This document shows positions 8,075-14,519 of a stretch of DNA of 21,103 bases, piece by piece. The stretch lies in contig DATDRS010000040.1 in NCBI GenBank assembly GCA_035291605.1, positions 1 through 21,103 on the forward strand, in the 5' to 3' direction. Both the position numbers and the translations under genes were made by a program. Below the pieces are notes generated by a model, which worked only from the letters and a program-made list of their open reading frames with translations, was not told the origin of the DNA and made no database searches. The stretch comes from DATDRS01 sp035291605. Lineage in GTDB: Bacteria > Chloroflexota > Anaerolineae > Anaerolineales > UBA6663. Numbering within the stretch: the first letter of the stretch is position 1; every line of letters starts with the position of its first letter.

Positions 8075-8971
8075 ATGATCCGCCAAATTCGCAAAAGCCT
8101 CGTGTGGTATATTTTCGTGACCCCCACGTTCGTCCTGTTCGGGTTGTTCGTGGTTTATCCCACGCTGGAGACCTTCCGGTTGAGCTTCTTCCGGGAGGTG
8201 GCAACGCGGCAGGAGTTTGTCGGCGCTCTGCACTACCTGCGGCTGCTCACAAACCAGATTTTTCTCGCCGCGTTGATCAACACCGCCGTTTTGGGAGCAG
8301 CCTTCCTGACGCTGATTATTCCGCTCTCACTGATCCTCGCTTCGCTCCTCAACAACCTGCGGGTCTGGCCGAACCTGTTCAAGATCATCTATTTCCTCCC
8401 ACAAATCACTTCCACAGTGGCTGTCGCGCTGATCTTCAGTTACGCCTTCCAGCCTAACTGGGGGTTGATTAACGGCGCGCTGCACGCCCTTGGCGTAGAG
8501 ACCCTCCCGCTCTGGCTCGCCGATCCCCGCCCGGGGCTGACCGGCTCGCGCGCCGCCGTGACGCTGCTGGCGGTTTGGGTCGGACTGGGCTATTACATGC
8601 TGCTTTTTATCTCCGGCCTGCAGGCCATCCCGGCCGAGCTTTACGATGCCGCCGTCGTAGATGGGGCCGGGCCATTGCAAACCTGGTGGTATATCACTCT
8701 CCCCAGCCTGCGGCCTACGTTCATCTTTCTGATTTTGACCGGGACGATTGACGCGATGTCTCGCTTCAGCGACCTGTGGATGTTAGGCGGCCCTGGCGGC
8801 ACCCCGGCCCGGTCGCTGCAAACCATCGTCATGTTCATTTACCAGGCGGCTTTCGAGAACAACGATTTCAACCTTGCCTCGGCCGCGGCGGTCGCCTTCT
8901 TTGTCATCGTGCTGGCGCTGACCTTGATTAATTTCCGCGCGTTCCTCCAACAAGAATTTGCGGGGCGCTGA
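8075..8971 (+). CDS. Carbohydrate ABC transporter permease (MalF/UgpA/AraP type)
   Basis: This 298-residue inner-membrane protein has about six transmembrane segments, at roughly residues 11-31, 64-92, 105-125, 160-182, 212-226 and 265-287. The EAA loop that contacts the ATPase runs from E188 to P210 ('ELYDAAVVDGAGPLQTWWYI' onward, ending in LP), with the conserved A-x(2)-D-G-A core. It would form a heterodimeric channel with the next gene product. The start ATG at 8075 is chosen from the CGGAGG site just upstream. It is separated from the binding-protein gene by a 57-nt gap that holds a strong hairpin. No ATPase gene is present in the window, so a shared MsmK/UgpC-type ATPase encoded elsewhere must be assumed, as is common for this family. 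Confidence 0.93.
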   Translation: MIRQIRKSLVWYIFVTPTFVLFGLFVVYPTLETFRLSFFREVATRQEFVGALHYLRLLTNQIFLAALINTAVLGAAFLTLIIPLSLILASLLNNLRVWPNLFKIIYFLPQITSTVAVALIFSYAFQPNWGLINGALHALGVETLPLWLADPRPGLTGSRAAVTLLAVWVGLGYYMLLFISGLQAIPAELYDAAVVDGAGPLQTWWYITLPSLRPTFIFLILTGTIDAMSRFSDLWMLGGPGGTPARSLQTIVMFIYQAAFENNDFNLASAAAVAFFVIVLALTLINFRAFLQQEFAGR

Positions 8972-8990
8972 ACCGGGAAGGAGAACAGAC

Positions 8991-9893
8991 ATGGACACAG
9001 TCTCGACGGCCCAACCTCAACCGGCTGCGCGCGCCTCGACGCCGCATGGCTTCCTCGCCTCATACCGGGCGGCCCAGCGCGCCCGCCAGATCGGCATCGT
9101 CGTGATCGTGGCGGTGGGCGCGCTGGCGATGATCATCCCGTTCGAGTGGATGCTGGCCACCTCGCTCTCGCGCTCGGCGAACACCGCCATGCCGCGCATC
9201 CCGCGCCTGTGGCCGGCTGACCCCAGCCTGTTCAACTACCGCGTGGCGATCACTAACTTGCCGCTATGGCGCTTTTATCTGAACAGCCTGGTCGTCACCA
9301 CGACGACGACCCTCGGTTACCTGTTTTTCAGCTCCCTTACAGGCTATGCTTTTGCCAAGGGCCGCTTTCCGGGCAAGACCCTCCTCTTCATCACGCTGCT
9401 GACGACGCTGATGATCCCGTTTGAAATCCGGATGATCCCGCTCTATCTGTTCATGCGGACCCTGCACCTCAACGACACGATGGCGGCGTTGATCCTGCCC
9501 TTCCTCACAGGCGGCTTTGGCACGTTCCTCATGCGGCAGTATATGACGACTATCCCGGACGAGCTGGTGGACGCCGCCCGGGTGGATGGCGCGAGCGAGT
9601 TCACGATCTACACGCGGGTGGTCCTGCCGCTGTGCGGCCCGGCGCTCGCCGCGCTCGCCGTGCTCAGCGCGCTCTGGCGCTGGAATGACGTCCTCTGGCC
9701 CTTGCTCGTGATCTCAAACCGTAACCTGTATACCGTGACGTTTGGGCTGGCTATCGCGGGCCGGTCGCAAGGCATCTTCACGGGCGTCGCGCTGGCGAAC
9801 GCTGCGCTGGCGATCCTGCCCATCATCGTTCTATACCTATTTTTGCAGCGGTTCATCATCCGCGGCATCATGCTCACCGGGCTCAAGGGCTGA
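8991..9893 (+). CDS. Carbohydrate ABC transporter permease (MalG/UgpE/AraQ type)
   Basis: This 300-residue inner-membrane protein has a cytoplasmic N-terminal tail of about 30 residues and six predicted transmembrane segments beginning near residue 35 ('GIVVIVAVGALAMIIPF'). The EAA loop is E191-P213 ('ELVDAARVDGASEFTIYTRV' then VLP), and the C-terminus 'GLKG' is typical of MalG-type permeases. The ATG at 8991 is preferred because GGGAAGGAG (8975-8983) lies upstream; the frame is open further back only into the end of the previous gene. It pairs with the preceding permease to form the channel, and the 19-nt gap indicates co-transcription. Confidence 0.93.
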   Translation: MDTVSTAQPQPAARASTPHGFLASYRAAQRARQIGIVVIVAVGALAMIIPFEWMLATSLSRSANTAMPRIPRLWPADPSLFNYRVAITNLPLWRFYLNSLVVTTTTTLGYLFFSSLTGYAFAKGRFPGKTLLFITLLTTLMIPFEIRMIPLYLFMRTLHLNDTMAALILPFLTGGFGTFLMRQYMTTIPDELVDAARVDGASEFTIYTRVVLPLCGPALAALAVLSALWRWNDVLWPLLVISNRNLYTVTFGLAIAGRSQGIFTGVALANAALAILPIIVLYLFLQRFIIRGIMLTGLKG

Positions 9894-9908
9894 GACGTGG
9901 TCAGCCCC

Positions 9909-9953
9909 ATGATTTACATCGCCCGTCGCCGCGCGCTTATTGCTGGGCTATGA
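9909..9953 (+). CDS. Possible 14-codon leader peptide upstream of the G1P dehydrogenase gene
   Basis: A short open frame reads MIYIARRRALIAGL and stops in the ATGA that starts the next gene (TGA at 9951-9953, ATG at 9950-9952). The downstream gene has no good ribosome binding site of its own, so translational coupling from this small frame is plausible. However, this short frame also lacks a strong ribosome binding site, and a frame of this length can arise by chance. It is recorded as a candidate only. Confidence 0.2.
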   Translation: MIYIARRRALIAGL

Positions 9954-11392
9954 CCCTTCGTTTTGACCCCGGCTCAATTGACCGCTTCAAGGCCGACCTG
10001 CGCCAGATTCCCGGCTATCCGGTAGGCGAAGACCTGCCGATCCGCGAGATGGCCTTCGAGTCTGGCGCGCTCTTTAGACTGCCGCAGTTTTTGGCGGTCG
10101 CCGGGGCGCCAGCCAACGGCCCGCTCGTCGTCGTGATGGATCCCACGCCGATGAAGCGCGCGGGCGATGACCTCAAGCCCTTGGTCCTGGCCCAACTGCG
10201 CCAGGCGGGCTGGCAACCCGAACCCCTGTGGCTGACGCCGGACGCCACGGGGCAGGTGCACACCGATTTCATGCACATTGGCCGGGTGCAGGCGCGCCTG
10301 AGGCCGAAGAGCGCCGTGCTCGCGGTTGGCTCAGGGACCGTCACCGATATCGCCAAACATGCCTGCTACGTTTTCCAGCGGGAGCACTCTTCCGCGCCTC
10401 TGCCCTTCGTGGTGTATCAGACGGCCAACAGCGTGAGCGCCTACACCTCCAACATGGCCCCGGTCTTCATGGACGGAGTCAAGCGCACCCTGCCCTCGCG
10501 TTACCCCGACGTGCTGGTGTGCGACCTGGAAACGCTGCGCGATGCGCCGCGCGAGATGACGGTCGCGGGCGTGGGCGACCTGCTCGCGGCGTTCGGGAGT
10601 TACGCGGACTGGTGGCTGGCCTACCGGCTGGGGATTGACCCCACGTACACCGAGTTCGCGCAGACTCTCATGGGGCCGCTCGACGAAATTTTTCTGGCGC
10701 ACGCAGGCGCCATCCGGGCCGGCACGCTGGAGGGGATGAGCGTCCTGGCGAAACTCATCGCGCTCGGCGGGTTGGCGATGGCGCTCTCGCACGCCACGAC
10801 TCCGCTCTCGGGCTTTGAGCACGTGATTTCACACGTGCTTGATCTCATCGCTGAGCAATCCGGCCGGTCACTCGCCCAACATGGCACGCAGGTCGCGCTC
10901 GCCACCCTGCTCGCCGCCGAAGCTCACCGCATTTTCCTCGGCGAATTTGAGCCAGCGGAGGTCAATCTGGATCATTGTTATCCAACCGAGGCGCCAATGC
11001 GGGCGCGCATCGAGGCGACCTTCAGGGGGCTCGATCCTTCCGGGCGCGTCGCGGCCGAATGTTGGTCGGACTACCGCTACAAGCTCGAAGCGTGGCATGC
11101 GCACCGAACCGACTTCGCCGACCTCCTGCATGATTGGCCCAACGTGCGGACTAAACTCGCGTCGCTCGTCAAGCCGCCGGAACTCGCCGCCCGGATCCTG
11201 CGCGAAGTCGCCTCGCCCCTGAGTTTTGCCGAACTCACGCCGCCCCCGGCGGCGGCCGAGGTCAAGTTTGCCTTTCTCAACGCGCCGCTCATTCGCCGCC
11301 GCTTGACACTGGGCGATCTATTTGTCCTCGGGGGATGGGATCAAGAAGCTCTCTGGGCGCAGGTGAAGGAAAATCTGCCCGGTCTGATCTGA
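9950..11392 (+). CDS. sn-glycerol-1-phosphate dehydrogenase-like enzyme (AraM/EgsA family)
   Basis: This 480-residue member of the iron-containing alcohol dehydrogenase superfamily belongs to the branch that interconverts dihydroxyacetone phosphate and sn-glycerol 1-phosphate. The nucleotide-binding signature 'AVGSGTVTDIAKH' (residues 125-137) is characteristic. The metal ligands are likely D210 ('GVGD'), H291 ('GFEHVISH') and H311 ('QHGTQVA'), with spacing that fits the family. Known bacterial AraM proteins have about 390 residues, so this one carries roughly 90 extra, mostly at the C-terminus from about residue 350. The true substrate could be another polyol phosphate. B. subtilis AraM is also encoded beside ABC transporter genes and a HAD phosphatase. 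The start at 9950 has a weak ribosome binding site; the 57-nt gap after the permease contains a possible leader frame. Confidence 0.85.
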   Translation: MTLRFDPGSIDRFKADLRQIPGYPVGEDLPIREMAFESGALFRLPQFLAVAGAPANGPLVVVMDPTPMKRAGDDLKPLVLAQLRQAGWQPEPLWLTPDATGQVHTDFMHIGRVQARLRPKSAVLAVGSGTVTDIAKHACYVFQREHSSAPLPFVVYQTANSVSAYTSNMAPVFMDGVKRTLPSRYPDVLVCDLETLRDAPREMTVAGVGDLLAAFGSYADWWLAYRLGIDPTYTEFAQTLMGPLDEIFLAHAGAIRAGTLEGMSVLAKLIALGGLAMALSHATTPLSGFEHVISHVLDLIAEQSGRSLAQHGTQVALATLLAAEAHRIFLGEFEPAEVNLDHCYPTEAPMRARIEATFRGLDPSGRVAAECWSDYRYKLEAWHAHRTDFADLLHDWPNVRTKLASLVKPPELAARILREVASPLSFAELTPPPAAAEVKFAFLNAPLIRRRLTLGDLFVLGGWDQEALWAQVKENLPGLI

Positions 11393-11406
11393 CATGGAGA
11401 CATGCC

Positions 11407-12093
11407 ATGCAAACCCCAAATAACAAACCCGAATTGATCGTCATGCTCACGCATCACGATCAGACCGTGCCAGACGCGCTGGAGTTGTTCGGTCGCATGA
11501 AGGATAGACCGGTCACCCATTGGGGCTTCAAGGATGTCGGTCTCCCGCCGGAAGCGATGAAACGGGTCGTCGAGGCCATGAAAGCGGCGGGCAAGACGAC
11601 CTTTCTGGAAGTCGTCAGCCTTTCGGAAGAAGAGGGCCTGCGCGGCGCGCGGCTGGCGGTGGAGCTTGGCTTTGACATATTGATGGGGACGGTGTTCTTT
11701 CCTTCCATCACCGATTATTTGAAGGACAAGCCGGTTCGTTATTATCCATTCCCCGGTCATGTCCACAGCCATCCCAGCATCCTCGACGGGACGATTGACG
11801 AGATCGTCGCGCACGCCTGCCAATTGGAGGCGCACGGCGCCCACGGCCTGGACTTGCTCACGTATCGCTACACGGGCGACGCGACGCGCCTGCTGCGCGC
11901 GGTGGTGAAGGCCGCCACCGTGCCCATCGTCTCCGCCGGCAGCATCGCCTCCTACGCGCGCCTCGCCGAGGTGCGGGACGCGGGCGCGTGGGGATTCACC
12001 ATCGGCTCGGCCTTTTTCGAGAGCCGCTTCGCGCCGGGCGGCTCGTTTGAAGACAATATGATGGCCGTGGTGGACTGGCTTCGCAGGCAGTAA
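11407..12093 (+). CDS. Phosphate-binding TIM-barrel protein of unknown function
   Basis: This is a 228-residue protein starting at ATG 11407, with GGAG at 11395-11398 eight nt upstream; the frame is open further back into the dehydrogenase gene. The sequence alternates strands and helices as in a TIM barrel: 'LIVMLTHHD', 'THWGFKDVGL', 'TTFLEVVS', 'FDILMGTVFF', 'GHVHSHPSILDGTIDEI', 'GLDLLTYRYTGD'. It ends with 'PIVSAGSI' and 'GFTIGSAFF', the two-part phosphate-binding motif of the HisA/TrpC/PcrB-like group. Relatives I recall are labelled hypothetical or, doubtfully, 4-hydroxythreonine-4-phosphate dehydrogenase; I see no basis for that label. Candidate active-site residues are K and D in 'GFKDVG', E in 'LEVVS' and H in 'HVHSH'. 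It lies between a glycerol-1-phosphate dehydrogenase-like gene and a sugar-phosphate phosphatase gene, so its substrate is probably a phosphorylated polyol or sugar (inference). Confidence 0.75.
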   Translation: MQTPNNKPELIVMLTHHDQTVPDALELFGRMKDRPVTHWGFKDVGLPPEAMKRVVEAMKAAGKTTFLEVVSLSEEEGLRGARLAVELGFDILMGTVFFPSITDYLKDKPVRYYPFPGHVHSHPSILDGTIDEIVAHACQLEAHGAHGLDLLTYRYTGDATRLLRAVVKAATVPIVSAGSIASYARLAEVRDAGAWGFTIGSAFFESRFAPGGSFEDNMMAVVDWLRRQ

Positions 12094-12097
12094 ACAG

Positions 12098-12907
12098 GTG
12101 TCTCACAATCAAGGGATTGCCAGCGTGCGCTGTTTTCTGCTGGATATGGACGGGACTTTTTATCTGGGGGATCGGCTGATCGAGGGCGCGCTGCGCTTTG
12201 TCGAAGTGTTGCGCGAGCAGGGGCGCGATTTTCTCTTCCTGACCAACAACTCCTCCAAAGACAGCCGCCAATATGCGGAGAAGATCACACGCCTGGGCCT
12301 GCCCATCTCCGCCGAAAAAGTGCTGACCTCCGGCGAGGCCGCCGCCATGCACCTGCACCGCCTGAACCCCGGGGCGCGCGTATTCGTGGTCGGCACACCG
12401 GCGCTCGAAAGGGAATTTGAGGCGCGCGGCTTTCGCCTCACACCCGAAGCCCCGGATTTCGCGGTGTTGGGCTTCGATACCACGCTCACCTACGCCAAAC
12501 TATGGCGGCTCTGTGACCTTGTGCGCGCGGGCACGCCCTACATCGCCACCCATCCCGACACTAACTGCCCGACCGAGTCCGGCTTCATGCCCGATATTGG
12601 CGCGATCATCGCGTTTGTCAAAGCCTCGACGGGCCGCGAGCCGGACGTGATCGTGGGCAAACCGAACCGGCTGATCGTGGAAAAGGCCGCCGAGCGCGCG
12701 GGCGTCCCGGTTTCGGCGTTGTGCATGATCGGCGACCGGTTGTACACCGACATCGCGTTGGGAGCGACGGCTGGCATTCCCACTATCCTCGTGCTGAGCG
12801 GCGAAACGCACGAGGCCGAAGTCGGTGATTCGCCGCATCAGCCGGACTATGTTTTTTCTGACCTGGGCGCCGTGGCTGAGTATCTGAGCGCCCATGGTGC
12901 TCCGTGA
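12098..12907 (+). CDS. HAD-IIA family phosphatase (NagD/AraL type)
   Basis: This 269-residue cytoplasmic phosphatase has all four HAD motifs: D16-x-D18 in 'LLDMDGTF' (nucleophile and acid/base), T49 and S52 in 'FLTNNSS', K188 in 'VGKPN', and D213 with D218 in 'MIGDRLYTDI'. A C2-type cap lies between motifs 2 and 3, including 'ATHPDTNCPTESG'. It probably hydrolyses a sugar or glycerol phosphate with relaxed specificity, as AraL and NagD do. The start is GTG at 12098, four nt after the TIM-barrel stop. It is the last gene of the transporter operon. A role in clearing phosphorylated intermediates made by the neighbouring enzymes is inferred. Confidence 0.92.
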   Translation: MSHNQGIASVRCFLLDMDGTFYLGDRLIEGALRFVEVLREQGRDFLFLTNNSSKDSRQYAEKITRLGLPISAEKVLTSGEAAAMHLHRLNPGARVFVVGTPALEREFEARGFRLTPEAPDFAVLGFDTTLTYAKLWRLCDLVRAGTPYIATHPDTNCPTESGFMPDIGAIIAFVKASTGREPDVIVGKPNRLIVEKAAERAGVPVSALCMIGDRLYTDIALGATAGIPTILVLSGETHEAEVGDSPHQPDYVFSDLGAVAEYLSAHGAP

Positions 12908-13009
12908 CCCTCATCCCGAGCTCATCGGCCCCGTCCGCCGCCCTCGACGAATTCGCCGCCGCGCGCGTCCTGGCGCCCCGTCGGGGTCACGACTACCGGC
13001 CTGGTGGGC

Positions 13010-13186
13010 CTAGCCCTCATCGTCTGGCAGCGGGCACGCTTCGCGTGAGCAGAGCGGAGTCGAAGGACGCCCGCCGCCCCGCTCAGGGTGCGACTTGGCG
13101 TGCACACGGCGATACTGAATCGCCTCTGCGAAGTGCGTGGGCTGGATGGACTCTGAACTCGCGAGGTCGGCAATCGTGCGCGCCAG
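13010..13186 (-). pseudogene. comM: C-terminal remnant of comM/yifB (Mg-chelatase-like AAA ATPase)
   Basis: Read on the minus strand from 13186, the sequence encodes 'LARTIADLASSE' followed by 'SIQPTHFAEAIQYR' (ending at 13109). This is the conserved C-terminal motif of the YifB/ComM family (general form ARTIADL...I...H.AEAIQYR). The frame begins abruptly: the codons just upstream of 13186 include a stop and show no family-like residues. Beyond 'QYR' it runs on without similarity to a stop at 13010-13012. The rest of the gene is missing here, but another piece of the same family lies at 19514-19651 in the same orientation. ComM is a hexameric helicase-like ATPase used in branch migration during natural transformation. 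This copy cannot be functional. Confidence 0.8.
13031..13090. repeat. Possible dispersed intergenic repeat (REP-like palindrome)
   Basis: This stretch holds nested inverted repeats: CACGC-TTC-GCGTG (13035-13047) and an outer CGGGC (13031-13035) with GCCCG (13069-13073). The minus-strand text 'CTTCGACTCCGCTCTGCTC' resembles short palindromic elements scattered between genes in many GC-rich bacteria. Only one copy is seen here, so its repeat nature is inferred. Confidence 0.3.
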
Positions 13187-13260
13187 ATTCCCTTAGTGTC
13201 ATAAAGTGCGAGTACTTACCAGGCCTTCATTTTCCCTTCACAGAGGTGTAAGATTGAGTA

Positions 13261-13292
13261 TGGTATATTGGCTCCAGTCGTGGTATGGTTGG
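13261..13292 (+). promoter_or_regulatory. Candidate promoter/operator of the sigma factor gene
   Basis: TGGTATATT (13261-13269) is an extended -10 element (TGn followed by TATATT, one mismatch to consensus). No good -35 box is present, as is usual for extended -10 promoters. A second copy, TGGTATGGTTGG (13281-13292), begins exactly 20 bp after TGGTATATTGG (13261-13271). Two direct repeats about two helical turns apart could bind a regulator. The predicted 5' leader would be about 45 nt. Confidence 0.35.
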
Positions 13293-13321
13293 GACTCACT
13301 TATTGTTGAGAAGTTGTCGCT

Positions 13322-13972
13322 ATGGCACCCCGTTCCAATAAAGACTGGCTCTGGGCGCTCACCCAGCCGGCCGGTGAGGCGTACGACGAGGCGCTGCATG
13401 ACCTGCAAGACTTCCTCCTGCGCGCCGCGTTAGTCTATTTGTTCGCCCAGCGGAGCGAGCTCAGCGGTTGGGGCCGCGAGGAAGTCCGCACCCTGGCCGA
13501 GGACCTGGTCCAGGAAGCCTTGCTGGAAATCCGTGAAAGCCTGGACAAGTTCCGGGGTGAATCTAAGTTCACTACCTGGGCCTACCGGTTCGTCATCAAC
13601 CGGGCAGCCAGCGAACTGCGGCGGCGGCGATACCAGGAACTCTCGCTCGACCAGTTACGTGAGGAGCAGCCCGCTGTCTTCGAGGCGCTCCTGAGCGTTC
13701 AGGAAGGCGCGGCGCCGGAGCAACAGGCCCAGCGCCGGGCCTATCTCGAACTGATCCGTCAGATCATCAACCAGGAACTGGAGCCTCGCCAGCGGGCGGC
13801 CATTATCGGGGTGTACTGGCAGGGCTACGAGATGGACGCAGTGGCGGAAGCCCTTGACCTGAACCGCAACGCGCTGTATAAGTTATTGCACGACGCGCGC
13901 AAGCGGATCAAAGCCCGGTTGTCCACCCGCCGCCTCACCGCAAGCGATATCCTGGCCGCGTTTCAAGATTAA
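13322..13972 (+). CDS. ECF-type sigma-70 family RNA polymerase sigma factor
   Basis: This 216-residue sigma factor contains only regions 2 and 4. Region 2 covers about residues 58-107, with 'AEDLVQEALLEIRESLDKFR' and then the -10-recognition and melting segment 'SKFTTWAYRFVINRAASELR'. Region 4 covers about residues 143-200, with the helix-turn-helix 'MDAVAEALDLNRNALYKLLH' (171-190) that reads the -35 box, followed by 'DARKRIKARL'. A 20-30 residue N-terminal extension precedes region 2. It should direct RNA polymerase to a small set of promoters. The next gene encodes a zinc-finger protein that is probably its anti-sigma factor, and the PrkA-YeaH-SpoVR genes downstream are candidate targets (inference). 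The ATG at 13322 has only a weak ribosome binding site (GAGAAG). Confidence 0.92.
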   Translation: MAPRSNKDWLWALTQPAGEAYDEALHDLQDFLLRAALVYLFAQRSELSGWGREEVRTLAEDLVQEALLEIRESLDKFRGESKFTTWAYRFVINRAASELRRRRYQELSLDQLREEQPAVFEALLSVQEGAAPEQQAQRRAYLELIRQIINQELEPRQRAAIIGVYWQGYEMDAVAEALDLNRNALYKLLHDARKRIKARLSTRRLTASDILAAFQD

Positions 13973-14004
13973 CCGTAAGAAAACGGGACATCAGAGCGTC
14001 TAAC

Positions 14005-14023
14005 CTTTTGGCGCAAGCAAAAG
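14005..14023 (+). other. Small hairpin between sigma and zinc-finger genes
   Basis: CTTTTG (14005-14010) pairs with CAAAAG (14018-14023). An alternative pairing places a GCAA (GNRA) loop on the stem. It lies in the 111-nt gap between the two genes and could adjust the sigma to anti-sigma ratio, but it may be incidental. Confidence 0.3.
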
Positions 14024-14083
14024 AAAGGCGCCCGGCCAGAGGCACACCGCCTGAATCCTGACGCAGCGATAAGGAGAACGAAA

Positions 14084-14392
14084 TTGAATCTGGAGCATTT
14101 CCGTCACTGGCTCGAACAAATCTATACGACCCAGGGGACAGAGATTGACTGCGCGCGTTTGCAAGCCCTCCTGCCCGCTCACGTGGATTTCGAGATCAGC
14201 GGCGAGAATCTGCCGGACGAACAACTGGCGCTCGTGCACGTCCATCTGGCCCAGTGCCCCGCCTGCGCCCAAGAGTACGACGCCCTGCGCATGGTCGCCC
14301 TGCTTGAGGCTCAAGGCCGTTTGCCAGACGCCGAGGAAAGTCTGGCCCAGTTCGAGACCGCCGAGGAATCCACAACCCCCTCCCTGGCGTAG
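14084..14392 (+). CDS. Small soluble zinc-finger (ZAS-like) protein, probable anti-sigma factor
   Basis: This 102-residue protein starts at TTG 14084. That start is supported by AAGGAG at 14071-14076 seven nt upstream; there is no upstream ATG in frame. The core 'VHVHLAQCPACAQEYDAL' contains H54-x3-C58-x2-C61, the zinc-binding HxxxCxxC signature of ZAS anti-sigma domains (RsrA, ChrR), with C23 and H52 as possible extra ligands. No transmembrane helix follows, so the protein is cytoplasmic and would sense an internal signal such as redox state or metal, unlike membrane-bound anti-sigmas. The N-terminal helix 'EHFRHWLEQIY' and acidic C-terminal tail (residues 82-96) are otherwise unremarkable. 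Its place directly after an ECF sigma gene supports the role, which is inferred. Confidence 0.75.
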   Translation: MNLEHFRHWLEQIYTTQGTEIDCARLQALLPAHVDFEISGENLPDEQLALVHVHLAQCPACAQEYDALRMVALLEAQGRLPDAEESLAQFETAEESTTPSLA

Positions 14393-14419
14393 TCTCTCAT
14401 CGCCTTTGCACTGGGGCGG

Positions 14420-14498
14420 GTTCCAGATCGCTTTACAGTTGCGAAGCCCTCTAGGGTATCGGAGATCCTAAAGGTCTGGCTGTAAATCTAACTGGAAC
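14420..14498 (+). ncRNA. Candidate structured RNA (3' UTR element or small RNA)
   Basis: GTTCCAG (14420-14426) pairs with CTGGAAC (14492-14498), and inside it TTTACAG (14432-14438) pairs with CTGTAAA (14480-14486). Smaller stems fit within, for example around AGGGTATC and GATCCT (14453-14469). The result is a long interrupted hairpin, followed 21 nt later by a strong intrinsic terminator. The layout fits a small RNA or a structured 3' UTR. It is not a tRNA: there is no recognisable T-arm. No known RNA family was recognised. Confidence 0.4.
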
Positions 14499-14519
14499 TT
14501 GTGCTACCGCCATAACACG

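Larger units (their letters stand above)
12908..13321. other. Intergenic region between the phosphatase and sigma factor genes
   Basis: This 414-nt gap holds no intact gene. From left to right it contains a CCCC-GTC-GGGG hairpin (12976-12986) without a T-run, the REP-like palindrome (13031-13090), the comM remnant on the minus strand, and from about 13187 an AT-richer stretch that probably carries the sigma gene promoter. The change in composition near 13187 coincides with the end of comM similarity. Confidence 0.7.

Noticed and set aside
12976..12986. CCCC-GTC-GGGG hairpin after the phosphatase gene as a terminator
   Set aside because: The stem is only 4 bp and no T-run follows on either strand, so it is unlikely to terminate by itself.
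14420..14498. Possible tRNA, because of a 7-bp closing stem and a 79-nt span
   Set aside because: No TTCRA T-loop, no D-arm pattern and no anticodon stem in the right place.
14494..14516. GGAACTT as an ECF -35 box for prkA
   Set aside because: No matching -10 box 16-17 nt downstream, and the terminator at 14520-14558 would stop the transcript before prkA.
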